Assembly: GCA_902796005.1 (NCBI GenBank) | Contig: CADBNF010000072.1 | Coordinates: 1-64,000 of the forward strand | Source of the DNA: an uncultured Lachnospiraceae bacterium | Lineage (GTDB): Bacteria; Bacillota; Clostridia; Lachnospirales; Lachnospiraceae | DNA: 64,000 nt | Direction of reading: 5' to 3' | Shown: piece after piece, positions 56,505 through 64,000 of the stretch | Layout of the letters: each line of letters begins with the position of its first letter | Numbering within the stretch: position 1 is the first letter of the stretch | The notes under the pieces: generated by a model | Told to the model about the DNA's origin: nothing | Databases searched by the model: none | The model's input: only the letters and a program-made list of their open reading frames with translations | Translations under genes and position numbers: made by a program

Positions 56505-58976
56505 ATGGCAAGGAAAATAAAAGAACGAGTTTTCTCAGGAACAACTGACAATACACCCGCCGCCTATGAGGCGGAGCATGCGGCGCTTTCCCGCAGGGCG
56601 GCTGCGGAAGGTATGGTTCTTCTGAAAAATGATGACGGCCTGCTTCCCCTGAAGAAGGGCAGCAGAATTGCCCTCTTCGGCGCCGGCGCGGCGGTTACCA
56701 TCAAGGGCGGAACGGGCTCCGGCGACGTCAACGAGCGCAGAAGCGTACCCATTGACGAGGGCCTTTCCTGTGTATATGACCTGACCACAAAGGACTGGCT
56801 GGCGGAATACCGCAGTCAGTATGCCCAGGCCAGGAAGGACTGGCTTGACCAGGTGCAGAAATTCTCGGAAGAGAAGAATATGCCTATTTTCTTCGGCATC
56901 TGGCTGAATCCCTTTGTCTATCCGGCTGGACCGGAGGCGGTGAAGACCGATACGGATACGGCTGTTTTTGTCCTGGCCAGAGTGGCCGGTGAGGGCAAGG
57001 ACAGGACGGCGGAGCCGGGGGATTATTATTTAAGCGAAGAAGAAAAGAAGCTGGTGGACCAGATCTGCGGCCTGTACGACAAGGTAGTCCTGATCATCAA
57101 TACCGGCAGCATCGTGGATCTGGGCTTTGCGGACGAGTACCCCCAGATCAAATCCATCCTGTACGCCATGCAGCCCGGCCAGGAGGGCGGCCATGCGGTG
57201 GCGGACGTTCTGTCCGGCGCTGTGGTTCCCTCCGGTAAGCTTACGGATACCTGGGCGGATGCCTACGGCGATTATCCGGCGGCGGCAACCTTCTCCGGCA
57301 ACGACGGCGATACGCTGCATGAGGTCTATAAGGAAGGCATATATGTGGGCTACCGGTATTTCGACAGCTTCAACATTCCCGCCCGCTACAGCTTCGGCTA
57401 CGGCCTCTCCTATACGGATTTCGACATCGAATACGAGGGCACGAAGGTCAACCCCGACGGCAAGGTCTGCGTGAAGGCAAGGGTGACCAATACCGGGGAC
57501 ACCTATACCGCAAGGACCGTGGTTCAGCTCTACGCCGGACTGCCCGAAGGACGGCTGAACAAGGAATTCAGAAGGCTGGTGGCCTTTGCCAAAACCTCTG
57601 CCCTGGCGCCGAAGGAAAGCTGCATGGTCCGCCTGGTGTTCGGACCCGAGGAGCTGGCATCCTTCGATACGGCAGCCAGCGCCTACATTGTGGAACAGGG
57701 AAAATACGTGCTTTTCCTTGGCGCAAGCCTGGATGCGGCCGTACCGGCTGCGGCCCTGCACCTGGAAAGGGACGCCTGCCTGAAATACGTGCAGCACATC
57801 TGCCCGCCTGAAAAGGAAGTGGAGGAGCTGATTCCCGGCGAGGCTATCCGGCAGGCACAGAAATCCTGCCTGGAGGAAGCCGCTAAGAGCGTGCCCTGCT
57901 TTGTCTATGATTTAAGCAGCGTGCCCTGCTGGGCGGTGGATTACAACTGGAAGGAAAAGGAGGACGAGGCCTTCGAGATCGTCTCCGGCCTGACCGACGA
58001 GCAGCTGGCCGCCCTGGCCTGCGGTGAACCCGCCAAGGGACAGGGAAGCGCTTTAGGCGCAGCGGGCATCTCCGTTCCCGGCTCCGCGGCGGAAACCAGT
58101 GACTGTGCCCTTGCGAACGGCGTGGCGCCGGTGGTCCTTGCGGACGGACCTGCGGGCCTGCGGCTTAACAGAAGCTATTCGGTGAAGGACGGCCAGATCG
58201 TGCCCCAGCCCTTCGAGGTGTCCATGGGCATCCAGGCGCCGGAAAAGATCGAGGGCGGAGAGGAGTATTACCAGTACTGCACGGCCTTCCCCATCGGAAC
58301 ATTGCTGGCCCAGACCTGGGACGAGGAGCTGATTGCCGAGGTGGGCAAAGCCGTGGCAGAGGAGATGAAGCGCTTCTCCGTTACCCTGTGGCTGGCCCCG
58401 GGCATGAACATCCACCGGGATCCCTTATGCGGCCGTAACTTCGAGTACTATTCCGAGGATCCCTTTGTAGCCGGCAAGACCGCCGCGGCCATGGCCCGGG
58501 GCGTGCAGAGCATTCCCGGCTGCTTCACCACCATCAAGCATTTCGCCTGCAACAACCAGGAGGATGACCGGATGAGCTCCGACAGCATCGTCTCGGAGCG
58601 GGCACTGCGGGAAATCTACTTATGGGGCTTCGGCATCGCCATCACCGAGGGCGGCACGAAATCCATCATGACCAGCTACAACCGGGTGAACGGCATCCAC
58701 AGCGCGAACAGCTACGACCTCTGTACGAAATTCGCCCGCTGCGAATGCGGCTTCGACGGCGCGATCATGACCGACTGGACCACCACGGAGCAGGCGGACG
58801 AATGCTGCGCGGCAGGCTGCATGCGGGCCGGCAACGACCTGGTTATGCCCGGCCAGTTTGCGGACAGGGAGAATATCCTGGCTGCCCTGGCGGACGGTAC
58901 GCTGTCCAAAGAGGTGCTTCGCGACTGCATCGTCCGGGTTGTGCGGCTGATCCTGGCCTCCAACTGCTACGAATAA
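56505..58976 (+). CDS. Glycoside hydrolase family 3, swapped domain order
   Basis: 823 residues. The alpha/beta-sandwich domain (GMVLLKNDDGLLPL at the N-terminus, PGQEGGHAVADVL, SGKLTDTW) and the Fn3-like domain come first. The TIM barrel comes last and carries the nucleophile Asp757 in IMTDWTTTEQ, plus NIHRDPLCGRNFEYYSEDP and TIKHFACNNQE. Canonical GH3 enzymes have the opposite order; the swapped order is known from some rumen and gut clostridial beta-glucosidases. There is no signal peptide, so it acts on imported oligosaccharides or glycosides. GGAGG precedes the ATG. It is divergent from the MoaF-like pair. Confidence 0.92.
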   Translation: MARKIKERVFSGTTDNTPAAYEAEHAALSRRAAAEGMVLLKNDDGLLPLKKGSRIALFGAGAAVTIKGGTGSGDVNERRSVPIDEGLSCVYDLTTKDWLAEYRSQYAQARKDWLDQVQKFSEEKNMPIFFGIWLNPFVYPAGPEAVKTDTDTAVFVLARVAGEGKDRTAEPGDYYLSEEEKKLVDQICGLYDKVVLIINTGSIVDLGFADEYPQIKSILYAMQPGQEGGHAVADVLSGAVVPSGKLTDTWADAYGDYPAAATFSGNDGDTLHEVYKEGIYVGYRYFDSFNIPARYSFGYGLSYTDFDIEYEGTKVNPDGKVCVKARVTNTGDTYTARTVVQLYAGLPEGRLNKEFRRLVAFAKTSALAPKESCMVRLVFGPEELASFDTAASAYIVEQGKYVLFLGASLDAAVPAAALHLERDACLKYVQHICPPEKEVEELIPGEAIRQAQKSCLEEAAKSVPCFVYDLSSVPCWAVDYNWKEKEDEAFEIVSGLTDEQLAALACGEPAKGQGSALGAAGISVPGSAAETSDCALANGVAPVVLADGPAGLRLNRSYSVKDGQIVPQPFEVSMGIQAPEKIEGGEEYYQYCTAFPIGTLLAQTWDEELIAEVGKAVAEEMKRFSVTLWLAPGMNIHRDPLCGRNFEYYSEDPFVAGKTAAAMARGVQSIPGCFTTIKHFACNNQEDDRMSSDSIVSERALREIYLWGFGIAITEGGTKSIMTSYNRVNGIHSANSYDLCTKFARCECGFDGAIMTDWTTTEQADECCAAGCMRAGNDLVMPGQFADRENILAALADGTLSKEVLRDCIVRVVRLILASNCYE

Positions 58977-59019
58977 CAGCTCCAGTAAAAAAGCCCGGGG
59001 TTTCCCGGGAGGACAATAA

Positions 59020-59048
59020 AAAACCGGGCAGGATTCCTGCCCGGTTTT
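59020..59048. terminator. Bidirectional terminator between GH3 and degV genes
   Basis: AAAACCGGGCAGG/CCTGCCCGGTTTT (59020-59032 and 59036-59048) with a 3-nt loop. A second GC-rich hairpin precedes it at about 58993-59009. Confidence 0.9.
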
Positions 59049-59057
59049 ATCTGTCTG

Positions 59058-59954
59058 TCAGTCTTCGATTTTCCTGTGGAAGCCCCAGCCGCAGATACTG
59101 AAGAAGGAGGGGCCGATATGGGCGCCGATGATGGGCCCGAGGTTAACACACTCCACGATGGTGCCGGGTTCCGCAACCTCCTCCACCATCTTCTTCACGT
59201 TCTGCACCTCCTCGTAGTAGGAGGTATGGCCGATGTAGACGATCTTGGGAACGTCCGGCACGCCCATTTCCTTCTTATAGCTGTCCACGAGCTTCTTCAC
59301 AGCGGCCTTCTGGCCTCTGACCTTGGCCACCACGTCCAGCTTGCCTTCATCATTGATGATGAGGATGGGCTTGATGTTCAGCATGGTGCCCACCACGGCC
59401 ACGGCGCCGCTGACCCGGCCGCCCTTGTGCAGGTAGTTCAGGTCACCTACCATGAACCGGTGGCACATGTATTTCTTCTTCTCCTCCAGCCAGGCGGCAT
59501 TTTCTTCGATGCCCATGCCGGCTGCACGGTTCATCAGGGCGACCGTAGCCATGATGCCCTGGCCCTGGGTGGCGGAAAGTGTATCCACAAGGATGAGCTT
59601 CCTGTCCGGGAATTCCTCCCGCAGCTGGTCCGCGGCCACCTGGACGTTGTCGAAGGTCGCGGTAAGGCCGGAGGACATGCACAGGTAGAGAATGTCATTG
59701 CCCGCTTCCAGCTCGGGCGTCCAGGCCTCTACATAATTGAAGGGGGTAATCTGGGAGGTGTGCACCTCCGCGCCGTTCCTCTGTGCCTCGAAAAGCTCAT
59801 CGCAGTGTTTGTCATGATCCGGGGACTCCGTATGGCAGGTGAAGGTCTTGCCGTTCACCACATATTCCATGGGAATGATCCGGAGGTCATATTCTTCATA
59901 GATATGCCGGGGAAGATCCGCTGAGGAATCCGTATAGATCAGGTAGTTGTCCAT
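59058..59954 (-). CDS. DegV family fatty-acid-binding protein
   Basis: 298 residues. YTDSSADLP at the N-terminus, EVHTSQITPFNY, SSGLTATFDNV, LVDTLSATQGQG and LNYLHKGGRVSG are the DegV fold blocks. DegV/FakB proteins hold a fatty acid for FakA kinase; no fakA gene is nearby, and which acyl chain is bound cannot be told. AAAGGAG precedes the ATG at 59954. Single-gene unit. Confidence 0.93.
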   Translation of the reverse strand: MDNYLIYTDSSADLPRHIYEEYDLRIIPMEYVVNGKTFTCHTESPDHDKHCDELFEAQRNGAEVHTSQITPFNYVEAWTPELEAGNDILYLCMSSGLTATFDNVQVAADQLREEFPDRKLILVDTLSATQGQGIMATVALMNRAAGMGIEENAAWLEEKKKYMCHRFMVGDLNYLHKGGRVSGAVAVVGTMLNIKPILIINDEGKLDVVAKVRGQKAAVKKLVDSYKKEMGVPDVPKIVYIGHTSYYEEVQNVKKMVEEVAEPGTIVECVNLGPIIGAHIGPSFFSICGWGFHRKIED

Positions 59955-60091
59955 CTGTATTCTCCTTTGGCGGTACGAAACCGTTTATTTAGCTCATTTT
60001 ACTGAAATATTATGCAAAAGTCAATGTCGTCAGAGCTTTTCCCGCTGTAAACATGGAAAAAAATCAGGCGAATTTCCGGCGTATTTTCTCC

Positions 60092-60120
60092 TTGACATTG
60101 CAGGGGCTTTGTGTTAAGTT
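60092..60120 (+). promoter_or_regulatory. Promoter of the infC-rpmI-rplT operon
   Basis: TTGACA (60092-60097), 17-bp spacer, TAAGTT (60115-60120) with a TG one base before it, forming an extended -10. Confidence 0.75.
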
Positions 60121-60291
60121 CTTATGCGGACAACAAAGCAGAGTATCCGCTCTCACCATAGCGCAAATGCGCGACTATGGTTAATAGAACCGAAGATTTA
60201 TTCTTTGATTACTGTTTTGCGGATAGTTTGTCTATCCGCTTCTTTTTTGCGGATAGAGCAGTATTGGTGGAATCAAAGGGAGGAAAAAAAG
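60121..60291 (+). promoter_or_regulatory. L20-type leader with attenuator in front of infC
   Basis: The 170-nt leader contains an intrinsic terminator, GCGGATAG/CTATCCGC (60219-60226 and 60232-60239), followed by TTC and a T-run (60243-60248). Copies of the same words lie outside the stem: TATCCGCTCT near 60145 and GCGGATAGAGC at 60249-60259. These allow competing pairings, the usual layout for ribosomal protein L20 autoregulation in Bacillota. Confidence 0.8.
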
Positions 60292-60804
60292 ATTAGCGAA
60301 TTAATGATCAACGAGCAGGTCCGTGACAAGGAAGTCCGCCTGATTGGAGTTAACGGCGAACAGCTCGGCATTATGTCAGCGAAGGAAGCTTATGCCAGGG
60401 CAGTTGAGGCAGAGCTTGACCTTGTGAAGATTGCGCCCACGGCAAACCCGCCGGTGTGCAAGATTATCGACTACGGAAAATACAGATACGAACTGGCTCG
60501 TAAGGAGAAGGAGGCCAAGAAAAAGCAGAAGATCACTGAGCTTAAAGAAGTCCGCCTCTCGCCCAACATTGATACGAATGACCTGAACACCAAAGTCAGC
60601 GCCGCAAGGAAATTCCTGTCCAAGGGAGACAAGGTTAAGGTAACCTTACGCTTCCGTGGCAGAGAGATTGCCCACATGAACGCGAGCAGACACATCCTGA
60701 CAGATTTCGCCCAGGAACTGGCCGATATCGCTGTTATTGAAAGACAGCCCAAGGTGGAAGGCAGAAGCCTGACCATGGTACTGGCCGAAAAACGCAACGG
60801 ATAA
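60292..60804 (+). CDS. infC: Translation initiation factor IF-3, ATT start
   Basis: 170 residues. IF-3 binds the 30S subunit and checks the initiator tRNA. The N-terminal domain has [15 protein letters not shown] and VGEQLG-like NGEQLGIM; the C-terminal domain has [29 protein letters not shown] and a conserved end. The start is ATT at 60292, 8 nt after GGAGG; the first ATG in frame (60304) is 20 nt away, too far. A non-AUG start is characteristic of infC and provides IF-3 self-control. Confidence 0.95.
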   Translation: MSELMINEQVRDKEVRLIGVNGEQLGIMSAKEAYARAVEAELDLVKIAPTANPPVCKIIDYGKYRYELARKEKEAKKKQKITELKEVRLSPNIDTNDLNTKVSAARKFLSKGDKVKVTLRFRGREIAHMNASRHILTDFAQELADIAVIERQPKVEGRSLTMVLAEKRNG

Positions 60805-60821
60805 ACAAGGAGGAAAACATT

Positions 60822-61019
60822 ATGCCCAAGATTAAGACAAGCAGAGCAGCAGCAAAGCGCTTCAAAGTTACCGGCACCGGTAAGTTAGTACGCAATAAAG
60901 CTTACAAGAGCCATATTCTGACCAAGAAGTCTCAGAAGAGAAAACGTAACCTCAGAAAACAGACTGTAGCGGATCCGACGAATGTGAAGAACATGAAGAA
61001 GATCTTACCGTACATGTAA
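60822..61019 (+). CDS. rpmI: 50S ribosomal protein L35
   Basis: 65 residues, the normal length. The sequence [20 protein letters not shown] and [17 protein letters not shown] is typical of L35. RBS AAGGAGG lies 9 nt before the ATG. It sits between infC and rplT as in nearly all Bacillota. Confidence 0.98.
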   Translation: MPKIKTSRAAAKRFKVTGTGKLVRNKAYKSHILTKKSQKRKRNLRKQTVADPTNVKNMKKILPYM

Positions 61020-61040
61020 AGAGACAGGAGGGAATGAACA

Positions 61041-61397
61041 ATGGCAAGAATCAAGGGTGGCTTAAACGCCAAGAAGAAACATAACCGTGTATTAAAGCTG
61101 GCCAAGGGTTACAGAGGCGCCAGAAGCAAACAGTACAGAATCGCTAAGCAGTCCGTTATGCGTGCGCTGGCAACCGCCTATGCAGGCAGAAAGGAACGCA
61201 AGCGTCAGTTCCGTCAGCTCTGGATTGCCCGTATCAATGCGGCGGCCAGAATGAACGGTCTCTCCTACAGCAAGTTCATGTACGGCCTGAAGCTGGCCGA
61301 GATCACCCTGAACAGGAAGGTCCTGGCTGACATGGCTGTCAACGACAAGGAAGGCTTCACCGCTCTTGCGGAAGTTGCGAAGGGCAAGCTGAATTAA
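61041..61397 (+). CDS. rplT: 50S ribosomal protein L20
   Basis: 118 residues with [22 protein letters not shown] and [14 protein letters not shown], typical of L20, an early assembly protein of the 50S subunit. It probably also binds the leader at 60121-60291 to repress the operon. RBS CAGGAGGG. A terminator follows at 61415. Confidence 0.98.
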   Translation: MARIKGGLNAKKKHNRVLKLAKGYRGARSKQYRIAKQSVMRALATAYAGRKERKRQFRQLWIARINAAARMNGLSYSKFMYGLKLAEITLNRKVLADMAVNDKEGFTALAEVAKGKLN

Positions 61398-61414
61398 GGA
61401 AACGCAAAGGAACA

Positions 61415-61440
61415 GCACCGGATCACCGGTGCTTTTCCTT
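61415..61440 (+). terminator. Terminator of the infC operon
   Basis: GCACCGG/CCGGTGC (61415-61421 and 61426-61432), 4-nt loop and a T-rich tail. Confidence 0.85.
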
Positions 61441-61447
61441 TTGCCGC

Positions 61448-61476
61448 TTTACCGGTGAGGGCGGATTGGTTATAAT
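61448..61476 (+). promoter_or_regulatory. Promoter of malQ
   Basis: TTTACC (61448-61453), 17-bp spacer, TATAAT (61471-61476). Confidence 0.65.
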
Positions 61477-61509
61477 AACTGACAGTATTTTAAGAAAGAC
61501 GGGGAAACC

Positions 61510-63009
61510 ATGAACCAATACAGACGCGCTTCCGGAATCCTGCTTCCGGTCTTTTCCCTGCCAGGTCCCTTCGGCATCGGGACCTTCGGGCAGTCCGCCA
61601 GGGATTTTATCGATTTCCTGCACGATGCAGGCCAGTCCTGCTGGCAGATTCTCCCCTTAAATCCCGCCGGGGGCGGCAATTCCCCCTATTCCGGCTTTTC
61701 CGCCTTTGCGGGAAATACCCTGTTCCTCGACCCGGATCTTCTGGCCGAAGACGGCCTGCTGACCAGGGAGGAGGCGGAGGGCTACCGGGAAGAAAATACC
61801 GGCCGCGTGGACTATGCCCGCCGTATGGAGCTTTCGAAGGAAATGCTGAAAACGGCCTGCAAAAGGGGCCTTGCCGGGGATCGGACAGACTTTGAAGCCT
61901 TCCGGCAGGAAAATGCCGCCTGGCTTGCCGATTATGCCCTTTATACCGCGGTCAAGGACTGCTTCAACGGCCTGCCCTGGACCAACTGGCCGGACAACGG
62001 CCTGCGCCTTCACGAAGGCGAAGCTGTACTCTTTTACCGGGATAGAACGGTAAAGCAGCGGGAAATCCTGGAATATGCCCAGTTCCTGTTCTTCAGGCAG
62101 TGGAAGGCCCTGAAGGACTATGCCGGGGAAAAGGGGATTTCCATTATCGGGGATCTGCCCCTGTACGTCTCCCTGGACAGCGCGGACGTGTGGGCCCATC
62201 CGGAGTATTTTGAGCTGGATGAGGAGAACATGCCGGTGGAGGTGGCCGGCGTGCCGCCGGATTATTTCTCAGAGGAAGGCCAGCTGTGGGGCAACCCCTT
62301 ATACAACTGGGAGAAGATGAAGGAGGAGGGCTACGGCTGGTGGATCCGCCGGATCGGCAGCGCCTTTTCCCTGTATGACATGCTGCGGATTGACCATTTC
62401 CGGGGGCTTTCCACCTACTGGTCGGTGCCTGCAGAGGCCGAAAGCGCCGTCTCCGGCCGCTGGAGAAAGGGGCCCGGCATGGATCTGGTGGGGGTGCTCA
62501 CCTCCTGGTTCTACGACAGACAGTTTATCGCAGAGGATCTGGGGCTTCTGACGCCGGACGTGTACGAGCTTCTGGAGCAGAGCGGGCTTCCGGGCATGAA
62601 GGTGCTGGAATTTGCCTTTTCCTCCGGGCCGGACAACGCCTACCTTCCCCACAATTACACGGAAAACTGCGTCTGCTATGTGGGCACCCACGACAATACC
62701 ACGGCCAGGGACTGGCTGGAAACGGCGGAACCTGCGGAAAGGCAGGCTGCAGCCGATTACCTGGGACTGAATGAAGAAGAGGGGGAGAATATCGGCTTTA
62801 TCCGCGCCGGCATGACCTCAAAAGCCCGGCTTTTTATCGCCCAGATGGCGGACTGGCTGAACCTGGGGGCCGAAGGCCGGATCAATGTCCCGGGCATTCC
62901 GGAAGGAAACTGGACCTTCCGGCTTCCGGAGGGCGTGCTGCGTCGGGAACTGGCCGAAAAAATAGCCCGCCTTACCGAACTTTCCGGCAGAGGTCGGAAC
63001 GAACATTAA
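61510..63009 (+). CDS. malQ: 4-alpha-glucanotransferase (amylomaltase)
   Basis: 499 residues, the usual GH77 length. Catalytic residues are Asp295 (LRIDHFRG), Glu342 (AEDLG) and Asp395 (GTHDNTT). GIGTFGQSARDFIDFL and PYSGFSAFAGN are N-terminal signatures. It transfers alpha-1,4-glucan segments in maltodextrin and glycogen metabolism. It has its own promoter and no maltose transport genes beside it. The CoA-transferase starts 19 nt downstream. Confidence 0.97.
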   Translation: MNQYRRASGILLPVFSLPGPFGIGTFGQSARDFIDFLHDAGQSCWQILPLNPAGGGNSPYSGFSAFAGNTLFLDPDLLAEDGLLTREEAEGYREENTGRVDYARRMELSKEMLKTACKRGLAGDRTDFEAFRQENAAWLADYALYTAVKDCFNGLPWTNWPDNGLRLHEGEAVLFYRDRTVKQREILEYAQFLFFRQWKALKDYAGEKGISIIGDLPLYVSLDSADVWAHPEYFELDEENMPVEVAGVPPDYFSEEGQLWGNPLYNWEKMKEEGYGWWIRRIGSAFSLYDMLRIDHFRGLSTYWSVPAEAESAVSGRWRKGPGMDLVGVLTSWFYDRQFIAEDLGLLTPDVYELLEQSGLPGMKVLEFAFSSGPDNAYLPHNYTENCVCYVGTHDNTTARDWLETAEPAERQAAADYLGLNEEEGENIGFIRAGMTSKARLFIAQMADWLNLGAEGRINVPGIPEGNWTFRLPEGVLRRELAEKIARLTELSGRGRNEH

Positions 63010-63028
63010 AAACAAGGAGCATGTAAAA

Positions 63029-64000
63029 ATGGATGCATTGCACGGATTGAAGATACTGGATTTTTCCACCCTGCTTCCCGGACCCTTCGCCTCGCTGACC
63101 CTGGCGGATCTGGGTGCGGAGGTGCTGACCGTCACTGCGCCGGGAAAACCGGATATCGTGACCCTCTGGGGGCCGACCCTGCCCGGTACGAAAACCAGCG
63201 CTGCAGCGGCGTGGATTGACCGGAACAAGAAGAGCATTATCCTGAACCTCAAGAAACCGGAGGCGGCGGAGGCGGTGAAAAAACTCATCACCGAGGAAGG
63301 CTACAACATTATCCTGGAGCAGTTCCGCCCCGGTGTCATGAAGAAATTCGGCCTGGATTACGAGTCCTTAAAGGAGATCTGTCCGGAGCTTATCTACTGT
63401 TCTTTAACCGGCTACGGCCAGACCGGGCCCCGGGCCAGCCGGGCCGGCCATGACGTGAATTACCTGGCCCTTTCCGGCAATATGGCCTCCGCAGGCAGGA
63501 AGAGCACCGGCCCGACCCTGTCCAATATGCAGATAAGCGACGTGGGCGGCGGCTCCCTCTATGCCGTTATCGGCATCCTGGCGGCGGTGCATTACCGGGA
63601 CGTGACCGGGGAAGGCCAGCATGTGGACGTGTCCATGTACGACGGGGTGATTCCCTTCAACGGCATGGACGGGGCGGTTTACCTGGCCGGCGGAAGGCTT
63701 CCCGAAAGGGATGCGGAGCGCTTAAACGGCGGCGGCATGTATGATTTCTACGAAACCGCCGACGGCAGGTATTTAAGTGTTGCCTCCCTGGAACCGAAAT
63801 TTTTCCGGGCATTGTGCGAGACCCTGGGCTTTGACGAGTACGCAGACCAGAAAATCCTGGCCACGCCGGAGGGAGAGGCTAAGTTCAAGGCCCTTCTTAC
63901 CGAAAAGCTTAAGGAAAAATCCCTGGCGGAATGGGTGGCTATTTTTGACAGAACCGATGCCTGCGTGGAGCCGGTGCTGACCTTTGCGGAAACCGCCGCC
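63029..64000 (+). CDS. CaiB/BaiF family CoA-transferase, 3' end outside window
   Basis: The frame is open from ATG 63029 to the end of the window (324 codons), so the C-terminus is missing. LDFSTLLPGPFASLTLADLGAEV, NKKSIILNLKKPE, YCSLTGYGQTGP and the active-site Asp in GHDVNYLALSGN identify a family III CoA-transferase or alpha-methylacyl-CoA racemase. AAGGAG lies upstream; an earlier ATG at 63021 is followed directly by a stop. Together with the ene-reductases it suggests CoA-linked catabolism of organic acids, but the substrate is unknown. Confidence 0.92.
   Translation, partial: MDALHGLKILDFSTLLPGPFASLTLADLGAEVLTVTAPGKPDIVTLWGPTLPGTKTSAAAAWIDRNKKSIILNLKKPEAAEAVKKLITEEGYNIILEQFRPGVMKKFGLDYESLKEICPELIYCSLTGYGQTGPRASRAGHDVNYLALSGNMASAGRKSTGPTLSNMQISDVGGGSLYAVIGILAAVHYRDVTGEGQHVDVSMYDGVIPFNGMDGAVYLAGGRLPERDAERLNGGGMYDFYETADGRYLSVASLEPKFFRALCETLGFDEYADQKILATPEGEAKFKALLTEKLKEKSLAEWVAIFDRTDACVEPVLTFAETAA

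Noticed and set aside
1..64000. CRISPR array
   Set aside because: No run of regularly spaced 25-40 bp repeats was seen; the only multi-copy words are the REP elements and protein-coding repeats.

Overview
The window looks like chromosomal DNA of an anaerobic member of the Bacillota, most likely a gut clostridium of the Lachnospirales type. The evidence is an infC-rpmI-rplT operon behind an L20-type attenuator leader with an ATT start for infC, AGGAGG-type ribosome binding sites throughout, desulfoferrodoxin instead of superoxide dismutase, many radical SAM and ferredoxin-domain proteins, BaiCD/FadH-like flavoenzymes, a cobalamin riboswitch and a CD1871A-type mini-protein. Most of the window is visibly GC-rich. 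The first 1.4 kb and the RAYT transposase gene near 4.6-5.3 kb are clearly more AT-rich and look acquired.

Layout. 1-5.4 kb: the end of a tandem-repeat protein, a BlaI-type repressor with a permuted NlpC/P60 hydrolase and an ABM mono-oxygenase, tRNA-Val(GAC), a radical SAM protein, and a REP-associated tyrosine transposase (RAYT) surrounded by copies of its palindromic REP sequence. 5.4-14 kb: cinA-mscS, an M32 carboxypeptidase with a DUF3237 protein, a 1120-residue double hydrolase, and a membrane-anchored protein with Cys-rich repeats. 14-15 kb: a cobalamin riboswitch with no gene directly behind it. 15-32 kb: accessory catabolism, with a MoaF-like protein, two FadH/BaiCD-type ene-reductases, esterases, an FGGY kinase, a duplicated cupin with a Cys4 linker, a PD-(D/E)XK protein, a lipoprotein, a GntR remnant, YegP, luxS, CapA and MmgE/PrpD.

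32.3-42.8 kb: a strong promoter, a ~300-nt terminator-ended leader or small RNA, then ten closely packed genes with no visible internal terminator: URO-D methyltransferase, ygiQ, rlmD (179-nt out-of-frame overlap with ygiQ), YczE-like membrane protein, ogt, TlpA-like lipoprotein, a 49-residue CXXC mini-protein, a polyferredoxin, a deoxyinosine glycosylase and a two-gene AmmeMemoRadiSam system. 42.8-48.7 kb: HxlR regulator facing lon across a palindrome-rich promoter region, aldo/keto reductase-ferredoxin, GNAT-Nudix fusion, desulfoferrodoxin. 48.8-59 kb: cell-surface and carbohydrate genes (GBS-Bsp-like repeat transglutaminase, lipoprotein, two acyltransferases, two more MoaF-like proteins, domain-swapped GH3) and degV. 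60-64 kb: infC-rpmI-rplT, malQ and the start of a CaiB/BaiF CoA-transferase.

No CRISPR array, prophage, classical insertion sequence or recognisable defence island is visible. The most interesting unexplained items are the small-RNA/leader locus at 32.5 kb, the redox relay and AmmeMemoRadiSam genes sharing one operon with DNA-repair enzymes, the RAYT/REP family, the orphan cobalamin riboswitch, and the MoaF-like paralogues beside catabolic enzymes.
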